A stretch of 64,000 bases of DNA from NCBI RefSeq assembly GCF_018882445.1, contig NZ_JACVOM010000004.1, positions 62,001 to 126,000 on the forward strand. The letters are read 5' to 3'. Below are positions 33,016-42,448 of this stretch, in pieces. Numbering within the stretch: the stretch's first letter is position 1; the number at the start of each line of letters is the position of its first letter. The notes under the pieces are model-generated. The model was not told where the DNA came from and did not search any database. It worked only from the letters and a program-made list of their open reading frames with translations. Origin of the DNA: Polynucleobacter sp. 15G-AUS-farblos (lineage in GTDB: Bacteria > Pseudomonadota > Gammaproteobacteria > Burkholderiales > Burkholderiaceae). A program made the translations under genes and the position numbers.

Positions 33016-34032
33016 ATGCATTCTTCATCAGACCCCATTGGCGAATTTGAGCTAATTCAACGTTTTTTTAAAACGGGCGCCGATGCTATGAATCCAAAAT
33101 CCGAAATTGGTTTGGGCATTGGAGATGACTGCGCGCTGATTCAAGCCTCCTCTAATGAGGAAATCGCTATCACCACCGATATGCTTGTGGAAGGAAGGCA
33201 TTTTTTTGTTGGTGCCGACCCAGAGCTATTGGGCCGTAAAGCCCTAGCAGTCAATCTTTCAGACCTAGCTGCTATGGGTGCCACGCCACTAGGATTTACC
33301 TTGGCTTTGGCACTACCGGATGCTGATCAGGTCTGGCTTGAGGCCTTTAGCAAGGGTCTGTTTTCTATTGCAAAACAATTTTCCTGCTCGCTCATTGGGG
33401 GCGATACCACTGCAGGGCCACTCACCATTTCCATTACGGCATTGGGCACCCTCCCTAAAGGAGAAGCCATACAAAGATCAGGGGCAAAGCCTGGCGATGA
33501 CATTTGGGTTTCAGGAGAATTAGGAGATGCCAGATTAGCGCTTGCTGCACTGCGTCATGAAATTTCACTACCCGAAGTCGACCTCAAACAAATAGAACAT
33601 CGCATGCACCAACCCATCCCTAGAGTAGAACTGGGCACTCACTTGAGAGGTGTTGCAACAGCAGCCTTAGATATTTCTGATGGTCTGCTAGGTGATCTCA
33701 AACATATCCTCAGTCAATCCAAAGTGGATGCACAAATTAGGATTGATCAATTACCAAAGTCAGCAATCTTATTAAAGCAAGATTCATCCATCCAAAATCA
33801 ATTTGCTGCCTGCGGTGGTGATGATTACGAAATTTGCTTTACTGCAGACAAGCATCAACGGGATGCGATCGAACACATTAGTAAAACTTTAAATCTACCT
33901 CTCACCCGCATTGGTCAGACTATAGCAATCAAGAGTGATGCAGCGAATATTGAGATACTGAATTCTGATGGAAAACCATTAAGTGATGCTGAAACCCTAT
34001 CACTGATGAAATCATTTGACCACTTTAAATAA
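33016..34032 (+). CDS. thiL: Thiamine-monophosphate kinase
   Basis: Phosphorylates thiamine monophosphate to thiamine diphosphate, the cofactor needed by tkt in this window. The 338-residue protein has GIGDDCALIQ near residue 36, TTDMLVEGRHF, the AVNLSDLAAMGATPLGF helix and the SLIGGDTTAGP and DISDGLLGDL motifs that bind Mg-ATP. Length is normal. The stop overlaps the pgpA start by one base (TAATG), and thiL-pgpA-pncC is a common proteobacterial order. Confidence 0.96.
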   Translation: MHSSSDPIGEFELIQRFFKTGADAMNPKSEIGLGIGDDCALIQASSNEEIAITTDMLVEGRHFFVGADPELLGRKALAVNLSDLAAMGATPLGFTLALALPDADQVWLEAFSKGLFSIAKQFSCSLIGGDTTAGPLTISITALGTLPKGEAIQRSGAKPGDDIWVSGELGDARLALAALRHEISLPEVDLKQIEHRMHQPIPRVELGTHLRGVATAALDISDGLLGDLKHILSQSKVDAQIRIDQLPKSAILLKQDSSIQNQFAACGGDDYEICFTADKHQRDAIEHISKTLNLPLTRIGQTIAIKSDAANIEILNSDGKPLSDAETLSLMKSFDHFK

Positions 34033-34592
34033 TGTCTCAAACTATTCATACCCCTATAAACAAACCCAGCTTCAAATGGGTTTTCCAAACTGCTGGGCGC
34101 ACGATCGCCTTTGGTTTCGGTAGCGGTCTAAGCCCCGTGGCACCTGGCACTGCCGGCACTCTTTGGGCTTGGGCAGCATTCTTAGTTGGCGAATATTTCT
34201 TCACTACCGAAGATTTTTTATGGATTATCGGTGGTGGATTTTTATTGGGTTGCTGGGTTTGTGGTCAGGTTAGTGAAGAGTTGGGAAAGAAAGATTTTGG
34301 CGGAATAGTCTGGGATGAAATCATTGCATTTTGGTTGGTGCTGATTTTTATCATGCCCGCTTCTCTCTGGATGCAAGGCTTAGCATTTGCACTCTTTCGT
34401 TTTTTCGATGCAGTCAAACCTGGGCCAATCGGAATGATCGATCGCCACTTTAAAAAACTGGAAGGCGATGTCAACACACCTTCTACGATGATTCAAATCC
34501 TATGGCGAGGATTGGGAATCATGGTGGATGATCTTGCAGCGGCATTCTTCACGCTCTTGATCATTGCATTAGTACAAGCATGGATTCTCTAA
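34032..34592 (+). CDS. pgpA: Phosphatidylglycerophosphatase A
   Basis: Dephosphorylates phosphatidylglycerophosphate to phosphatidylglycerol at the inner membrane. The 186-residue protein shows FGSGLSPVAPGTAGTLWAW, the family signature, and FGGIVWDEIIAFWLVL and RFFDAVKPGPIGMIDRHF, which carry acidic metal ligands. Three to four membrane helices are evident. It is coupled to thiL by a one-base overlap and precedes pncC. Confidence 0.95.
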   Translation: MSQTIHTPINKPSFKWVFQTAGRTIAFGFGSGLSPVAPGTAGTLWAWAAFLVGEYFFTTEDFLWIIGGGFLLGCWVCGQVSEELGKKDFGGIVWDEIIAFWLVLIFIMPASLWMQGLAFALFRFFDAVKPGPIGMIDRHFKKLEGDVNTPSTMIQILWRGLGIMVDDLAAAFFTLLIIALVQAWIL

Positions 34593-34615
34593 GAATAGAA
34601 CTAGATAAAGAAAAT

Positions 34616-35119
34616 ATGAATGCGCTCAATATTGCAAAAGAACTCGCTGGTGTTTTAGTTCCTCAGGGTTGGAAAATCGCCCTTGCTGAGTCCTGTACTG
34701 GCGGTCTGGTATGCGCGACATTGACGGAGCTAGCAGGTTCAAGCGACTGGTTTGAACGTGGTTACATCACCTACAGCAATCAAGCTAAAACAGAGTGCCT
34801 TGGCGTTTCAACGGAATTACTCAGCTCTTTTGGGGCTGTAAGCGAACCCGTGGCTAAAGCAATGGCTGAAGGCGCGCTGAGGAATGCCAAGGTCAAAGCA
34901 GCTATTGCCATTACCGGCATAGCCGGGCCATCCGGTGGTTCAGCAGAAAAGCCAGTGGGAACAGTGTGCTTTGGATGGTCTATTCAAAACGCAGCAGGTG
35001 TATCGGAAACCCTCTGCACTACCAAGGTCTTTCAAGGAGATCGGCAAGCTGTGCGCTTACAAGCAACACATTACGCCCTCTCTGAATTACTCGCTTTACT
35101 TAAATCCGCACAGCAATAA
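34616..35119 (+). CDS. pncC: Nicotinamide-nucleotide amidohydrolase (CinA C-terminal family)
   Basis: Deamidates nicotinamide mononucleotide to nicotinate mononucleotide in NAD recycling. The 167-residue protein is the stand-alone CinA C-terminal domain: LAESCTGGLVCATLTELAG near the start and ITGIAGPSGGSAEKPVGTV in the middle. I chose the ATG at 34616 because it gives the family length; an ATG at 34580 inside pgpA would add 12 residues and overlap pgpA by 13 bases. Its TAA directly abuts the corA stop on the other strand, with no base between. Confidence 0.92.
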   Translation: MNALNIAKELAGVLVPQGWKIALAESCTGGLVCATLTELAGSSDWFERGYITYSNQAKTECLGVSTELLSSFGAVSEPVAKAMAEGALRNAKVKAAIAITGIAGPSGGSAEKPVGTVCFGWSIQNAAGVSETLCTTKVFQGDRQAVRLQATHYALSELLALLKSAQQ

Positions 35120-36085
35120 TTACTTCATCCAGCCTTTGCTGTGGAAATAGAAGAGTGGAATGAGTGCGGAAACAAGCATGGCCCCGATAGCCATCGGGTA
35201 ACCCCAAGTAGCATCTAACTCTGGCATATGTTTGTAGTTCATACCCCAGATACTGGCCAATAAGGTAGGCGGCATTAAGGCGACAGATACCACCGAGAAG
35301 ATCTTAATAATCTTCGATTGGTTCAAATTAATAAAACCAACCGTAGCATCCATCAAGAAGTTAATCTTGTCGAACAAGAATGCCGTATGGTTTTCTAAAG
35401 AGTCAATGTCACGCAAAATTTGACGCGCTTCTTCTTGCTGTTCATCCGAGAGCAACTTGCTGCGCATCAAAAAAGATAGGGCTCTGCGGGTATCCATGAC
35501 ATTACGTCGAATACGGCCGTTAGTATCTTCTTCTGTTGCAATCGTTTCTAAAACTTCCGCAGCATCAGCATCATTAATATCATCAGAAAGAACGCGCTTA
35601 CCCGCATGCTCAAGATTTTCATAAACTTCTTCGAGTGCATCTGCAGAGTATTCGGCATCTGTGGAATACAAATCGAGCAATACATCTTTTGCATTACTGA
35701 CTGAGCCTGGACGTAAGCGGGCACGTAAGCGCACCAGACGGAATACAGGAAGATCTTCATCATGAATGGAGAACAGCACTTGTTTAGTGAGTACAAACGC
35801 CACGCGTACGTTGCGTGATGTTTCATCTTCATCCAATAAAAAATCGGTGCGAATATGGAGATGGCCATCATCAGCTTCAAAATATCGAGCAGATGCCTCT
35901 AAGTCACCTAAGTCATCCAACTCAGGCAAAAGTACGCCAAAAGCCTCTTTAATCCAAATGAGCTCCTCTTCCTCTGGATCAACGACGTCGATCCAGATAG
36001 GATTGGCATATTGCAACAATTCATTGCGATCTTCCACTTGCTCTTGAGAGAGGCGGCCATTTTGCAGGACGAACAAGTTGATCAT
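35120..36085 (-). CDS. corA: Magnesium/cobalt transport protein CorA
   Basis: Inner-membrane pentameric Mg2+ channel. The 321-residue protein has a large acidic cytoplasmic domain and two C-terminal membrane helices. The selectivity motif GMNYKHMPEL follows the first helix (about residue 280), and YFHSKGWMK forms the short basic tail. AGGAG stands well placed before the ATG. It converges on pncC with abutting stop codons and is divergent from pyrF across 73 bases. Confidence 0.96.
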   Translation of the reverse strand: MINLFVLQNGRLSQEQVEDRNELLQYANPIWIDVVDPEEEELIWIKEAFGVLLPELDDLGDLEASARYFEADDGHLHIRTDFLLDEDETSRNVRVAFVLTKQVLFSIHDEDLPVFRLVRLRARLRPGSVSNAKDVLLDLYSTDAEYSADALEEVYENLEHAGKRVLSDDINDADAAEVLETIATEEDTNGRIRRNVMDTRRALSFLMRSKLLSDEQQEEARQILRDIDSLENHTAFLFDKINFLMDATVGFINLNQSKIIKIFSVVSVALMPPTLLASIWGMNYKHMPELDATWGYPMAIGAMLVSALIPLFYFHSKGWMK

Positions 36086-36158
36086 GGTGAACTCCTAAGG
36101 AATGTGCGCTAGTTTATCCTATAGAACATAATAGTTTCACTAAAATAAGCCAAATCCA

Positions 36159-37013
36159 ATGAACTCTCGCTCAAATACCTTTAACCAGCAACTCCAGTCT
36201 GCATGGGCTTCTCAAGGCAGCATGCTGTGTGTTGGTTTTGACCCAGACCCCAAGCGCTTACCCTCAGCGCTACAAGGGAAACCAGAGGGCATATTTGAGT
36301 TCTGCCGAGAAATCGCTGATGCAACCGCTGATTTAGTCTGCGCCTTTAAACCCCAGTTTGCTTACTTTGCCTCCCAAAGGGCTGAGGCGCAACTCGAAAA
36401 ACTCATTAAACATCTCAAGGAGAAGTATCCCCATATTCCAGTCATTCTGGATTCCAAGCGGGGTGACATTGGCAGCACGGCTGACCACTATGCTCTAGAA
36501 GCCTTTGAACGCTATGGAGCTGATGCGATTACCGTCAACCCCTATATGGGCTTTGACACCATCGAACCCTATCTCAAGCACGCTGGCAAAGGCGTCATCG
36601 TACTCTGTCGCACCTCTAACCCTGGCGGCTCCGACCTACAGTTCTTGAACGTGTCTCCTGATGGTCAACCGCTATATCTACATGTAGCCAAACTGGCAGC
36701 ACAACAATGGAATAGCTCCGGTCAAATCAGTCTAGTTGTAGGCGCCACATTCCCAGAAGAGATTGCAAAAGTACGTGCCATTGTTGGCGAGATGCCTTTA
36801 CTCATACCAGGCATTGGTGCCCAGGGCGGTGATATTGATGCCACCGTTAAAGCAGGTGCCATTCCCAATAAACCCGGTACAGGCATGATCATTAATTCTT
36901 CAAGGGCGATTCTCTATGCAAGCTCTGGAAGTGATTTTGCTGAAGCGGCAAGAGCAGTAGCCCTCAATACGCGCGATGCGCTCAGGGCTGCAGCAGCAAA
37001 ATCATTTTATTAG
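36159..37013 (+). CDS. pyrF: Orotidine 5'-phosphate decarboxylase (type 2)
   Basis: Last step of UMP synthesis. At 284 residues this is the longer type-2 OMP decarboxylase found in Burkholderiales, actinobacteria and some others. It shows [13 protein letters not shown] near residue 22, [12 protein letters not shown], the catalytic [18 protein letters not shown], and [19 protein letters not shown] for phosphate binding. It stands alone, divergent from corA and convergent with mtgA (36 bases apart). Confidence 0.97.
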   Translation: MNSRSNTFNQQLQSAWASQGSMLCVGFDPDPKRLPSALQGKPEGIFEFCREIADATADLVCAFKPQFAYFASQRAEAQLEKLIKHLKEKYPHIPVILDSKRGDIGSTADHYALEAFERYGADAITVNPYMGFDTIEPYLKHAGKGVIVLCRTSNPGGSDLQFLNVSPDGQPLYLHVAKLAAQQWNSSGQISLVVGATFPEEIAKVRAIVGEMPLLIPGIGAQGGDIDATVKAGAIPNKPGTGMIINSSRAILYASSGSDFAEAARAVALNTRDALRAAAAKSFY

Positions 37014-37049
37014 TGCTGATATTAGTGCGGCCTTCTGTTCGAGTATTAA

Positions 37050-37793
37050 CTATTTACTAGAGCTACTCTTAGGCGTTGGAGTTAAGGCTACCCGATCCAT
37101 ATATTCCAAGATAAATTCTTGGCGAGTCGGAAAATGGATATTGGCCTTACGACAATACTGAGCTTTATCAAAACATTTTGGTGCTGGCAAAGCAGAAGCT
37201 AAAGCTGCAGACTGCTCTCGATCTAAGGCAGAGGGAGTAATACCGTAATAGCGCTGTGAGGCTGCCCCGATGCCGAAAATGCCCTCGCCCCACTCGACAG
37301 AGTTGAGATAGATCTCAAATAATCTTTGTTTTGAGAGTGTTAACTCTAGTAAGCCAGTAATGATGAGCTCTTGACCCTTACGCAAATAATTTTGCTCTGA
37401 GGATAAAAATAAATTTTTAGCCAATTGCTGAGTAATCGTTGAGCCGCCCCGTAATGCCGTTTTAGTTTTATTACCTGAGCGGTGCTTCTGTTGATTCTTT
37501 TCCCAGGCCTTTTGCATATCCTCAACACGGACACCTTTATGTTGAAAAAAGATATCGTCCTCACTTACCAATACAGCCCGTTTTAGATTCCCAGAAATCT
37601 TGTCGTAAGGCGTCCACTTTGATTGGATGGGGCATGACCAATGCCAGGAACATAAGCGCCAGCGCTCAGCGCGTTGAAATGCGGTGCTATCTGGATTGAA
37701 TTTTGTCCACAAGCCAATCTGAATAGCAAAGTACGCTTGCATTGCTAGCACGCCAAACAAGAGGCATTTAATGGGATAGGCAAACCAACGCAT
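37050..37793 (-). CDS. mtgA: Monofunctional biosynthetic peptidoglycan transglycosylase
   Basis: Polymerises lipid II into glycan strands on the periplasmic face. The protein has one N-terminal membrane helix (about residues 5-28) and a GT51 domain: VLVSEDDIFFQHKGV with the catalytic Glu, RGGSTITQQLAKNLFLSSEQ, and the later LSKQRLFEIYLNSVEWGEGIFG. I start at the ATG at 37793, giving 247 residues and a start 10 bases after aroE. The frame is open to a GTG at 37865 within aroE, and no strong ribosome site distinguishes them. Confidence 0.93.
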   Translation of the reverse strand: MRWFAYPIKCLLFGVLAMQAYFAIQIGLWTKFNPDSTAFQRAERWRLCSWHWSCPIQSKWTPYDKISGNLKRAVLVSEDDIFFQHKGVRVEDMQKAWEKNQQKHRSGNKTKTALRGGSTITQQLAKNLFLSSEQNYLRKGQELIITGLLELTLSKQRLFEIYLNSVEWGEGIFGIGAASQRYYGITPSALDREQSAALASALPAPKCFDKAQYCRKANIHFPTRQEFILEYMDRVALTPTPKSSSSK

Positions 37794-37803
37794 GAGAAGA
37801 AGA

Positions 37804-38706
37804 CTAGCTTCTGAGTTGCGCCAATACTGCTCTTGGATCAATCGACGAGGCGAGCTCATTACCACGCCAAATCAAGAATGCATCAGCCGCTTGTTCTACC
37901 AGCATACCCAAACCATCACTCACACGTGCGCCTCTTTGCAGCGCTTGCTGCATAAATCTGCTTGTCTTCCCATAAAGCATTTCATAGGCAAATGAACTGG
38001 GTACGAATACATTGGCTGCAGCCGCATGACTCAGAGGAGATTGATTATCAAGGCCAGCTGCAGTGGCATTAATCACTAAATCAAATGGGGCTGTATTTTT
38101 GGAGTCTTCCAAACCCTCAAGAGTGACTGATTCCAAAGTGGTGTTTTTTTCTTTTGCCAAATTGGCAAAGATGCTTACTAATTCGCCTGCTTTAGCAGCA
38201 GAACGATTAGCAATCACCAAGTTTTTTGGCAGCTGATCCAGCAATGGACTTAACACGCCACGTGCGGCACCACCAGCACCTAAAAGTAATATGCGCGCGC
38301 CTCTCAGCGTAATGCCTTGAGCTAATAAGTCTCGAACCAAGCCAGCACCATCGGTATTGTCACCAAAAATCTGCTGCCCCTCGATCCATAAGGTATTTAC
38401 TGCCCCAGCCAACTTGGCTCTTGGGGTTAAGACTTGGGCTAAAGCTTGTGCATCTAGCTTGAAAGGAACAGTCACATTCATACCCTTGCCTCCAGCAGCA
38501 AAAAAATCTTGTGCTGCTTTTGCAAATCCCCCTAAATCTGGCTGCAAGTGTCCGTAATGCATCGCTTGATTCGATTGCTCTGCAAACTTTGCATGAATTA
38601 ATGGAGACTTACTATGCGCAATGGGATTACCTACAACAGCGTACACATCCAAGCCCCTGAATAAGCTCGGGTCGGTGTGTAAATCCATGGATGCAGATGA
38701 AGTCAT
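37804..38706 (-). CDS. aroE: Shikimate dehydrogenase (NADP)
   Basis: Reduces 3-dehydroshikimate in the chorismate pathway. The 300-residue chain has VVGNPIAHSKSPLIHAKFAEQ for substrate binding, MNVTVPFK with the catalytic Lys, NTDGAG, and the dinucleotide fold LLLGAGGAARGVLSPLL. Length is slightly above the usual 270-280 because of a short N-terminal leader. It belongs to the mpl-to-mtgA minus-strand run; the other shikimate gene here, aroQ, is on the opposite strand 6 kb away. Confidence 0.96.
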   Translation of the reverse strand: MTSSASMDLHTDPSLFRGLDVYAVVGNPIAHSKSPLIHAKFAEQSNQAMHYGHLQPDLGGFAKAAQDFFAAGGKGMNVTVPFKLDAQALAQVLTPRAKLAGAVNTLWIEGQQIFGDNTDGAGLVRDLLAQGITLRGARILLLGAGGAARGVLSPLLDQLPKNLVIANRSAAKAGELVSIFANLAKEKNTTLESVTLEGLEDSKNTAPFDLVINATAAGLDNQSPLSHAAAANVFVPSSFAYEMLYGKTSRFMQQALQRGARVSDGLGMLVEQAADAFLIWRGNELASSIDPRAVLAQLRS

Positions 38707-38761
38707 ATTGAGAGAATAAGCGAGTTTTTGATCTATTTCTTGAACTATTTTTCAAAGCAAA

Positions 38762-39616
38762 TTAACGCCGTAATTCCAGTCGATCGCTACCCTCGCGGGT
38801 AAATTCAAAAGTCGAGACCCAATCCAAAACATCAATTTGTTTGCGCATTTCAGATGGAAAAGCCCCAAATGGAGCCGAGGCACGCACAATCGCTAGAGCC
38901 TGGCGATCTAGCTCGGCATTACCTGAGCTGCGGCCAATCGATACACCATCCTTGCCTTGGGCATTATTGGTAATGTTTCCCTGGGCATCCACGCTCACCA
39001 CAATAATCAAACTGCCATATAAGGGTCGCCCGTTTGCGCGTGGGAAAAAAGCACTGCCATATGCTTCAATCTTTTGACGCATCGCATCGTAATAATGTGC
39101 AAAGCTCACTGCCTTCGCGGTTGTTCCAGTTAATACTTTACGGCGAGGACCTTGGCCATCAGTCTGTAAACGCTTAGCTAGCTCAGCTTCCAAGGAGTTG
39201 AGTTGTGGCGCCATTTTCTGTTCATCACCACTTTTCCGACCCCCAGAGCGAGCACGTTGCTCATCTAACTTTGCCAACATTTGTTTTTGCTGTTTCTCCA
39301 AAATCTCTAAGCGAGCTTCCGCACCCAAGCGTGCTCTGTGTATCACAGTTGCATCTTGCTTATCGGTCTTACCACCGCCTTGCAGATCTGCCTGAGCTAA
39401 TTTATTAGCCTGTTGCGGCGGCGTTTTATTGCTCGCATTTACCAGCACTACACTCAGTGGTGTATTGAGTCTACGACTCTGGATTTCCCCAGCACCCCAG
39501 CGTACAGATAAAAAGAGTAGGTGGATGAGGAGTGATGCGCAAAGGGCAAACTGAAATGGATGGCGACGCCAAGCATTTTGAAGATAAGCGATGGTAGAAC
39601 TACTCTGGACTTTCAT
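38762..39616 (-). CDS. TonB-family energy transducer-like protein
   Basis: A 284-residue protein with one N-terminal membrane helix (about residues 20-37), a long charged linker with a likely coiled coil (LEILEKQQKQMLAKLDEQRA), and a C-terminal TonB-like domain around GSLIIVVSVDAQGNITN and LDRQALAIVRASAPFGAFP. This layout fits an energy transducer reaching across the periplasm. No exbB/exbD genes adjoin it, and the linker is not the Pro-Lys rich type of E. coli TonB. It overlaps the RNase gene by 17 bases and precedes aroE by 55. Confidence 0.8.
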   Translation of the reverse strand: MKVQSSSTIAYLQNAWRRHPFQFALCASLLIHLLFLSVRWGAGEIQSRRLNTPLSVVLVNASNKTPPQQANKLAQADLQGGGKTDKQDATVIHRARLGAEARLEILEKQQKQMLAKLDEQRARSGGRKSGDEQKMAPQLNSLEAELAKRLQTDGQGPRRKVLTGTTAKAVSFAHYYDAMRQKIEAYGSAFFPRANGRPLYGSLIIVVSVDAQGNITNNAQGKDGVSIGRSSGNAELDRQALAIVRASAPFGAFPSEMRKQIDVLDWVSTFEFTREGSDRLELRR

Positions 39617-41648
39617 CTTCAGCGGGCTTATCTACATTCTCTTCAGCAATATCCTTTGCGAGCTCTTCAGCAAGCTCCTCTGCAATTTTTGCTGGGGACT
39701 CAATTTCTAATACCCTAACGCCAGCACCCAGTTGCAGCAGATCCACATCAGCAATAACTACTTGAGCACGTGTCATACGAGGATGGGTAGCCAATTCTGG
39801 AATAGGAATATGCAGCGGCACCAATTCGACTCGAGACATGCCTTCTTTGAGGTGGCGAACATATACCGTTCTCGATCCACCCTCCTGCGCTATCCAACGC
39901 AAACACCAGTATTTCTCTAACCTATCTTGATATTCACCATAAACTTGGTAGCAGGACTCAAAGTCAGCTGCAATACCCATTAAGACTGCATCGCGTGGCG
40001 GAAAAGGAGCAACCATCTTGGCGGTTACACCGTGCTTAGCTAGAGCAATTAATTGCCATTGATTTACTAAGTCAGAATATCGTCGTAATGGTGAAGTACA
40101 CCAAGCGTAATAATCTAAGCCCAAGCCCTCATGCGGCCCTGGGCTTGTTTGCATTCTGGTACGCATCGGACCCCAACCCTTTTGGGTCCTAAATAATCCA
40201 GGCAAACCATGCTCAGCAAGCAACTGGCCAGAAGCACTATTACAAAAGATCATCCATTCGGCCACGATGGTGTCTAAAACTGAACCGCGTTGACGAGGAA
40301 TAATGCCAATTCGTTCTGCACCATCAACCTGACTCACTTCAAAATAAAAATCTCTTGCTAAGGCATTAGGATCTAACGCTCCCAATTGCTCTGGACGAAG
40401 TCCATTGGCAACCCGCTTCTCTTGACGTCCTGCATGCAAGAGCTTAGCAGCCTTCCATAAAACCGCTAATTCTTTACGGAAAGGATAGTTTGCACTCTCA
40501 TCCTGCAAACTCTCATCACTGACTAAGTGCTCCAAATCCTCCAAGCGCAGATTGGCAGCCATCGGCACCATCTCTGCACGCATCTGCAAGGTGTCTTTAT
40601 TCACTACACCAGCAGCATCAATATCAACATAGATCGACAAGGCAGGTCGAGCTTCACCCTCATCCAGTGAAAACTGTTTAATTACCGAATCAGGCAGCAT
40701 CGTAATTTTGTCACCAGGAAAATACACTGTCGACATTCGTTGCCGTGCCACTTGGTCCAGTGGATCATCCCTCGCAATCGCCAAGCCTGGTGCGGCGATA
40801 TGAATGCCGACTCGGTGGCCACCATCCGCTAGCTCAGTGACCGAGAGCGCATCATCAATCTCCGTGGTACCTGCATCATCAATTGAAAATGCTTTGACTG
40901 AAGCAAGGGGTAATTCAGCTACCGCCGCTTCGTACGATGCTTGATCTACCCCAATGGACTTGTTATGCCCTGTGCCATTGGGAAAATGGTCTTTGAGAAA
41001 TAAGCCTTGGTGATATGCCAAAGGTGACTCAATAGCAGAGCACCGAATCATTAATTGGGCCGGTGACTCACCAGTTTGTGAGCAGGCCGCAATCAAGGCC
41101 TTGTAAGCAGAAGTATTTTTATCTGGAGAAAACAGTAATTGATGCGCAGACGACTTTAGGACTTCAGGAAACTGCCCTGCTACCAGCTCTTGCTGCCAAA
41201 GTGCTTGCTGTTCTGATTCTTTTTGCTTTCGCTCTAAGGCTAGCAAGCCTGCTTGCAATTGCTCTAGGGGAGCCCGCTGAAAGCGCCCACGACCCTTACG
41301 TCGAAAAAAGACTGGCGCACCTTGGAGGGCAGTCGCTAAAGCCACTTGCTGAGGAATGCTGGCCTGATCTCCAAAATACTCCAGAGCAACATCAAGCAAG
41401 CTAAATTCTTCCTCGGGCGCACAGTCCCAAAGCAATTGCAGATCAATTTCTTTGGAAAGCAGTTGTGCCTCATCCATGACTGCTTGAGCCTCAGGTTTCT
41501 CAAAACGTATCCAAACTTCTTTGGCCTTTAGCTTGATCTTTTTACCGGAAAGACTAGTGGCCTGCCAGGTTTCTGAATCCCCAGAACCAGATGCAGACTG
41601 TACTGTTGCGATTTTGACATCGCCACCCTCTTCATAGACAAGATTCAT
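39600..41648 (-). CDS. RNB-domain ribonuclease (RNase II/R family)
   Basis: A 682-residue 3'-5' exoribonuclease-like protein. The RNB catalytic core appears around SIDDAGTTEIDDALSV, whose Asp cluster binds Mg, followed by GGHRVGIHIAAP and YFPGDKITMLP. YYAWCTSPLRRYSDLVNQ is the conserved RNA-anchoring motif. The N-terminal 250 residues carry no obvious cold-shock domain and the C-terminus no clear S1 repeat, so it is a shorter, VacB-like variant. It ends in an acidic Glu/Asp-rich tail. The start is two bases after the SDR stop, so coupling is likely. Confidence 0.88.
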   Translation of the reverse strand: MNLVYEEGGDVKIATVQSASGSGDSETWQATSLSGKKIKLKAKEVWIRFEKPEAQAVMDEAQLLSKEIDLQLLWDCAPEEEFSLLDVALEYFGDQASIPQQVALATALQGAPVFFRRKGRGRFQRAPLEQLQAGLLALERKQKESEQQALWQQELVAGQFPEVLKSSAHQLLFSPDKNTSAYKALIAACSQTGESPAQLMIRCSAIESPLAYHQGLFLKDHFPNGTGHNKSIGVDQASYEAAVAELPLASVKAFSIDDAGTTEIDDALSVTELADGGHRVGIHIAAPGLAIARDDPLDQVARQRMSTVYFPGDKITMLPDSVIKQFSLDEGEARPALSIYVDIDAAGVVNKDTLQMRAEMVPMAANLRLEDLEHLVSDESLQDESANYPFRKELAVLWKAAKLLHAGRQEKRVANGLRPEQLGALDPNALARDFYFEVSQVDGAERIGIIPRQRGSVLDTIVAEWMIFCNSASGQLLAEHGLPGLFRTQKGWGPMRTRMQTSPGPHEGLGLDYYAWCTSPLRRYSDLVNQWQLIALAKHGVTAKMVAPFPPRDAVLMGIAADFESCYQVYGEYQDRLEKYWCLRWIAQEGGSRTVYVRHLKEGMSRVELVPLHIPIPELATHPRMTRAQVVIADVDLLQLGAGVRVLEIESPAKIAEELAEELAKDIAEENVDKPAEDESPE

Positions 41649-41650
41649 GC

Positions 41651-42385
41651 TTAGAGGGAAATCCCGCCGCTGGCCTCTAGAGCAACGCCATTGACGTAGC
41701 TCGCCTCATCACTAGATAGAAATAAATAGACATTCGCCATTTCTTCTGGGGTGCCCAGACGCCCCAACCAACTGCGTCTTTCAATATCTTGCAAAATATT
41801 TTCTGGCATCGCTTTGACCATCTCGGTAGCGATGAAGCCTGGGCATACCGCATTCACGCGAATCCCTTTAGGGCCAAGCTCACGAGCCCATGTCTTAGTA
41901 AACCCGATCACACCAAATTTAGTGGCGGAGTAATTAGTCTGACCAAAATTGCCATAAAGGCCCACTACGCTCGATGCATTGACCACGGCACCTGAACCAG
42001 CCTCGAGCATATGGGGAACAATTAATTGAGTGCAATTAAACACGCCCTTTAAATTCACATCAATTACTGTATCGAACTGCGCTTCAGTCATCTTAATTAA
42101 ACGCGCATCTTGCGTAATACCGGCATTGTTAATCAAGATATCAATGCGTCCATGTCTTTGCATGACTTGATCCACCACCGCTTGAATGCTTGCACGATCA
42201 GTCACATTCATTTCATAGCCCTCCGCATGCGGAACTTGGGCAGCCGCTCCCTTTACGAGCTCAGGATTGATATCGGCAATCATGACCTTCGCGCCCTCTT
42301 GAGCAAATCGTTGCGCGGTCGCAAAACCAATTCCTTTTGCTGCTCCAGTGATGATGGCTACTTTATCTTTTAATCTATTGCCCAT
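41651..42385 (-). CDS. Short-chain dehydrogenase/reductase, FabG-like (3-oxoacyl-ACP reductase family)
   Basis: A 244-residue NAD(P)-dependent SDR. It has [20 protein letters not shown] (cofactor site), the NNAG motif in [14 protein letters not shown], and the catalytic triad Ser in VNASSVVG with [25 protein letters not shown] is typical of FabG-like enzymes. It is away from a fatty-acid gene cluster, so the substrate may be acetoacetyl-CoA or another 3-oxoacyl group. It lies 63 bases after mpl and two bases before the RNase gene. Confidence 0.88.
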   Translation of the reverse strand: MGNRLKDKVAIITGAAKGIGFATAQRFAQEGAKVMIADINPELVKGAAAQVPHAEGYEMNVTDRASIQAVVDQVMQRHGRIDILINNAGITQDARLIKMTEAQFDTVIDVNLKGVFNCTQLIVPHMLEAGSGAVVNASSVVGLYGNFGQTNYSATKFGVIGFTKTWARELGPKGIRVNAVCPGFIATEMVKAMPENILQDIERRSWLGRLGTPEEMANVYLFLSSDEASYVNGVALEASGGISL

Positions 42386-42448
42386 TTTGCTTTCTTCTTT
42401 TCTCTGAATACCATTGTCATCTTTTAACTAAAGCATCATCAACACTAC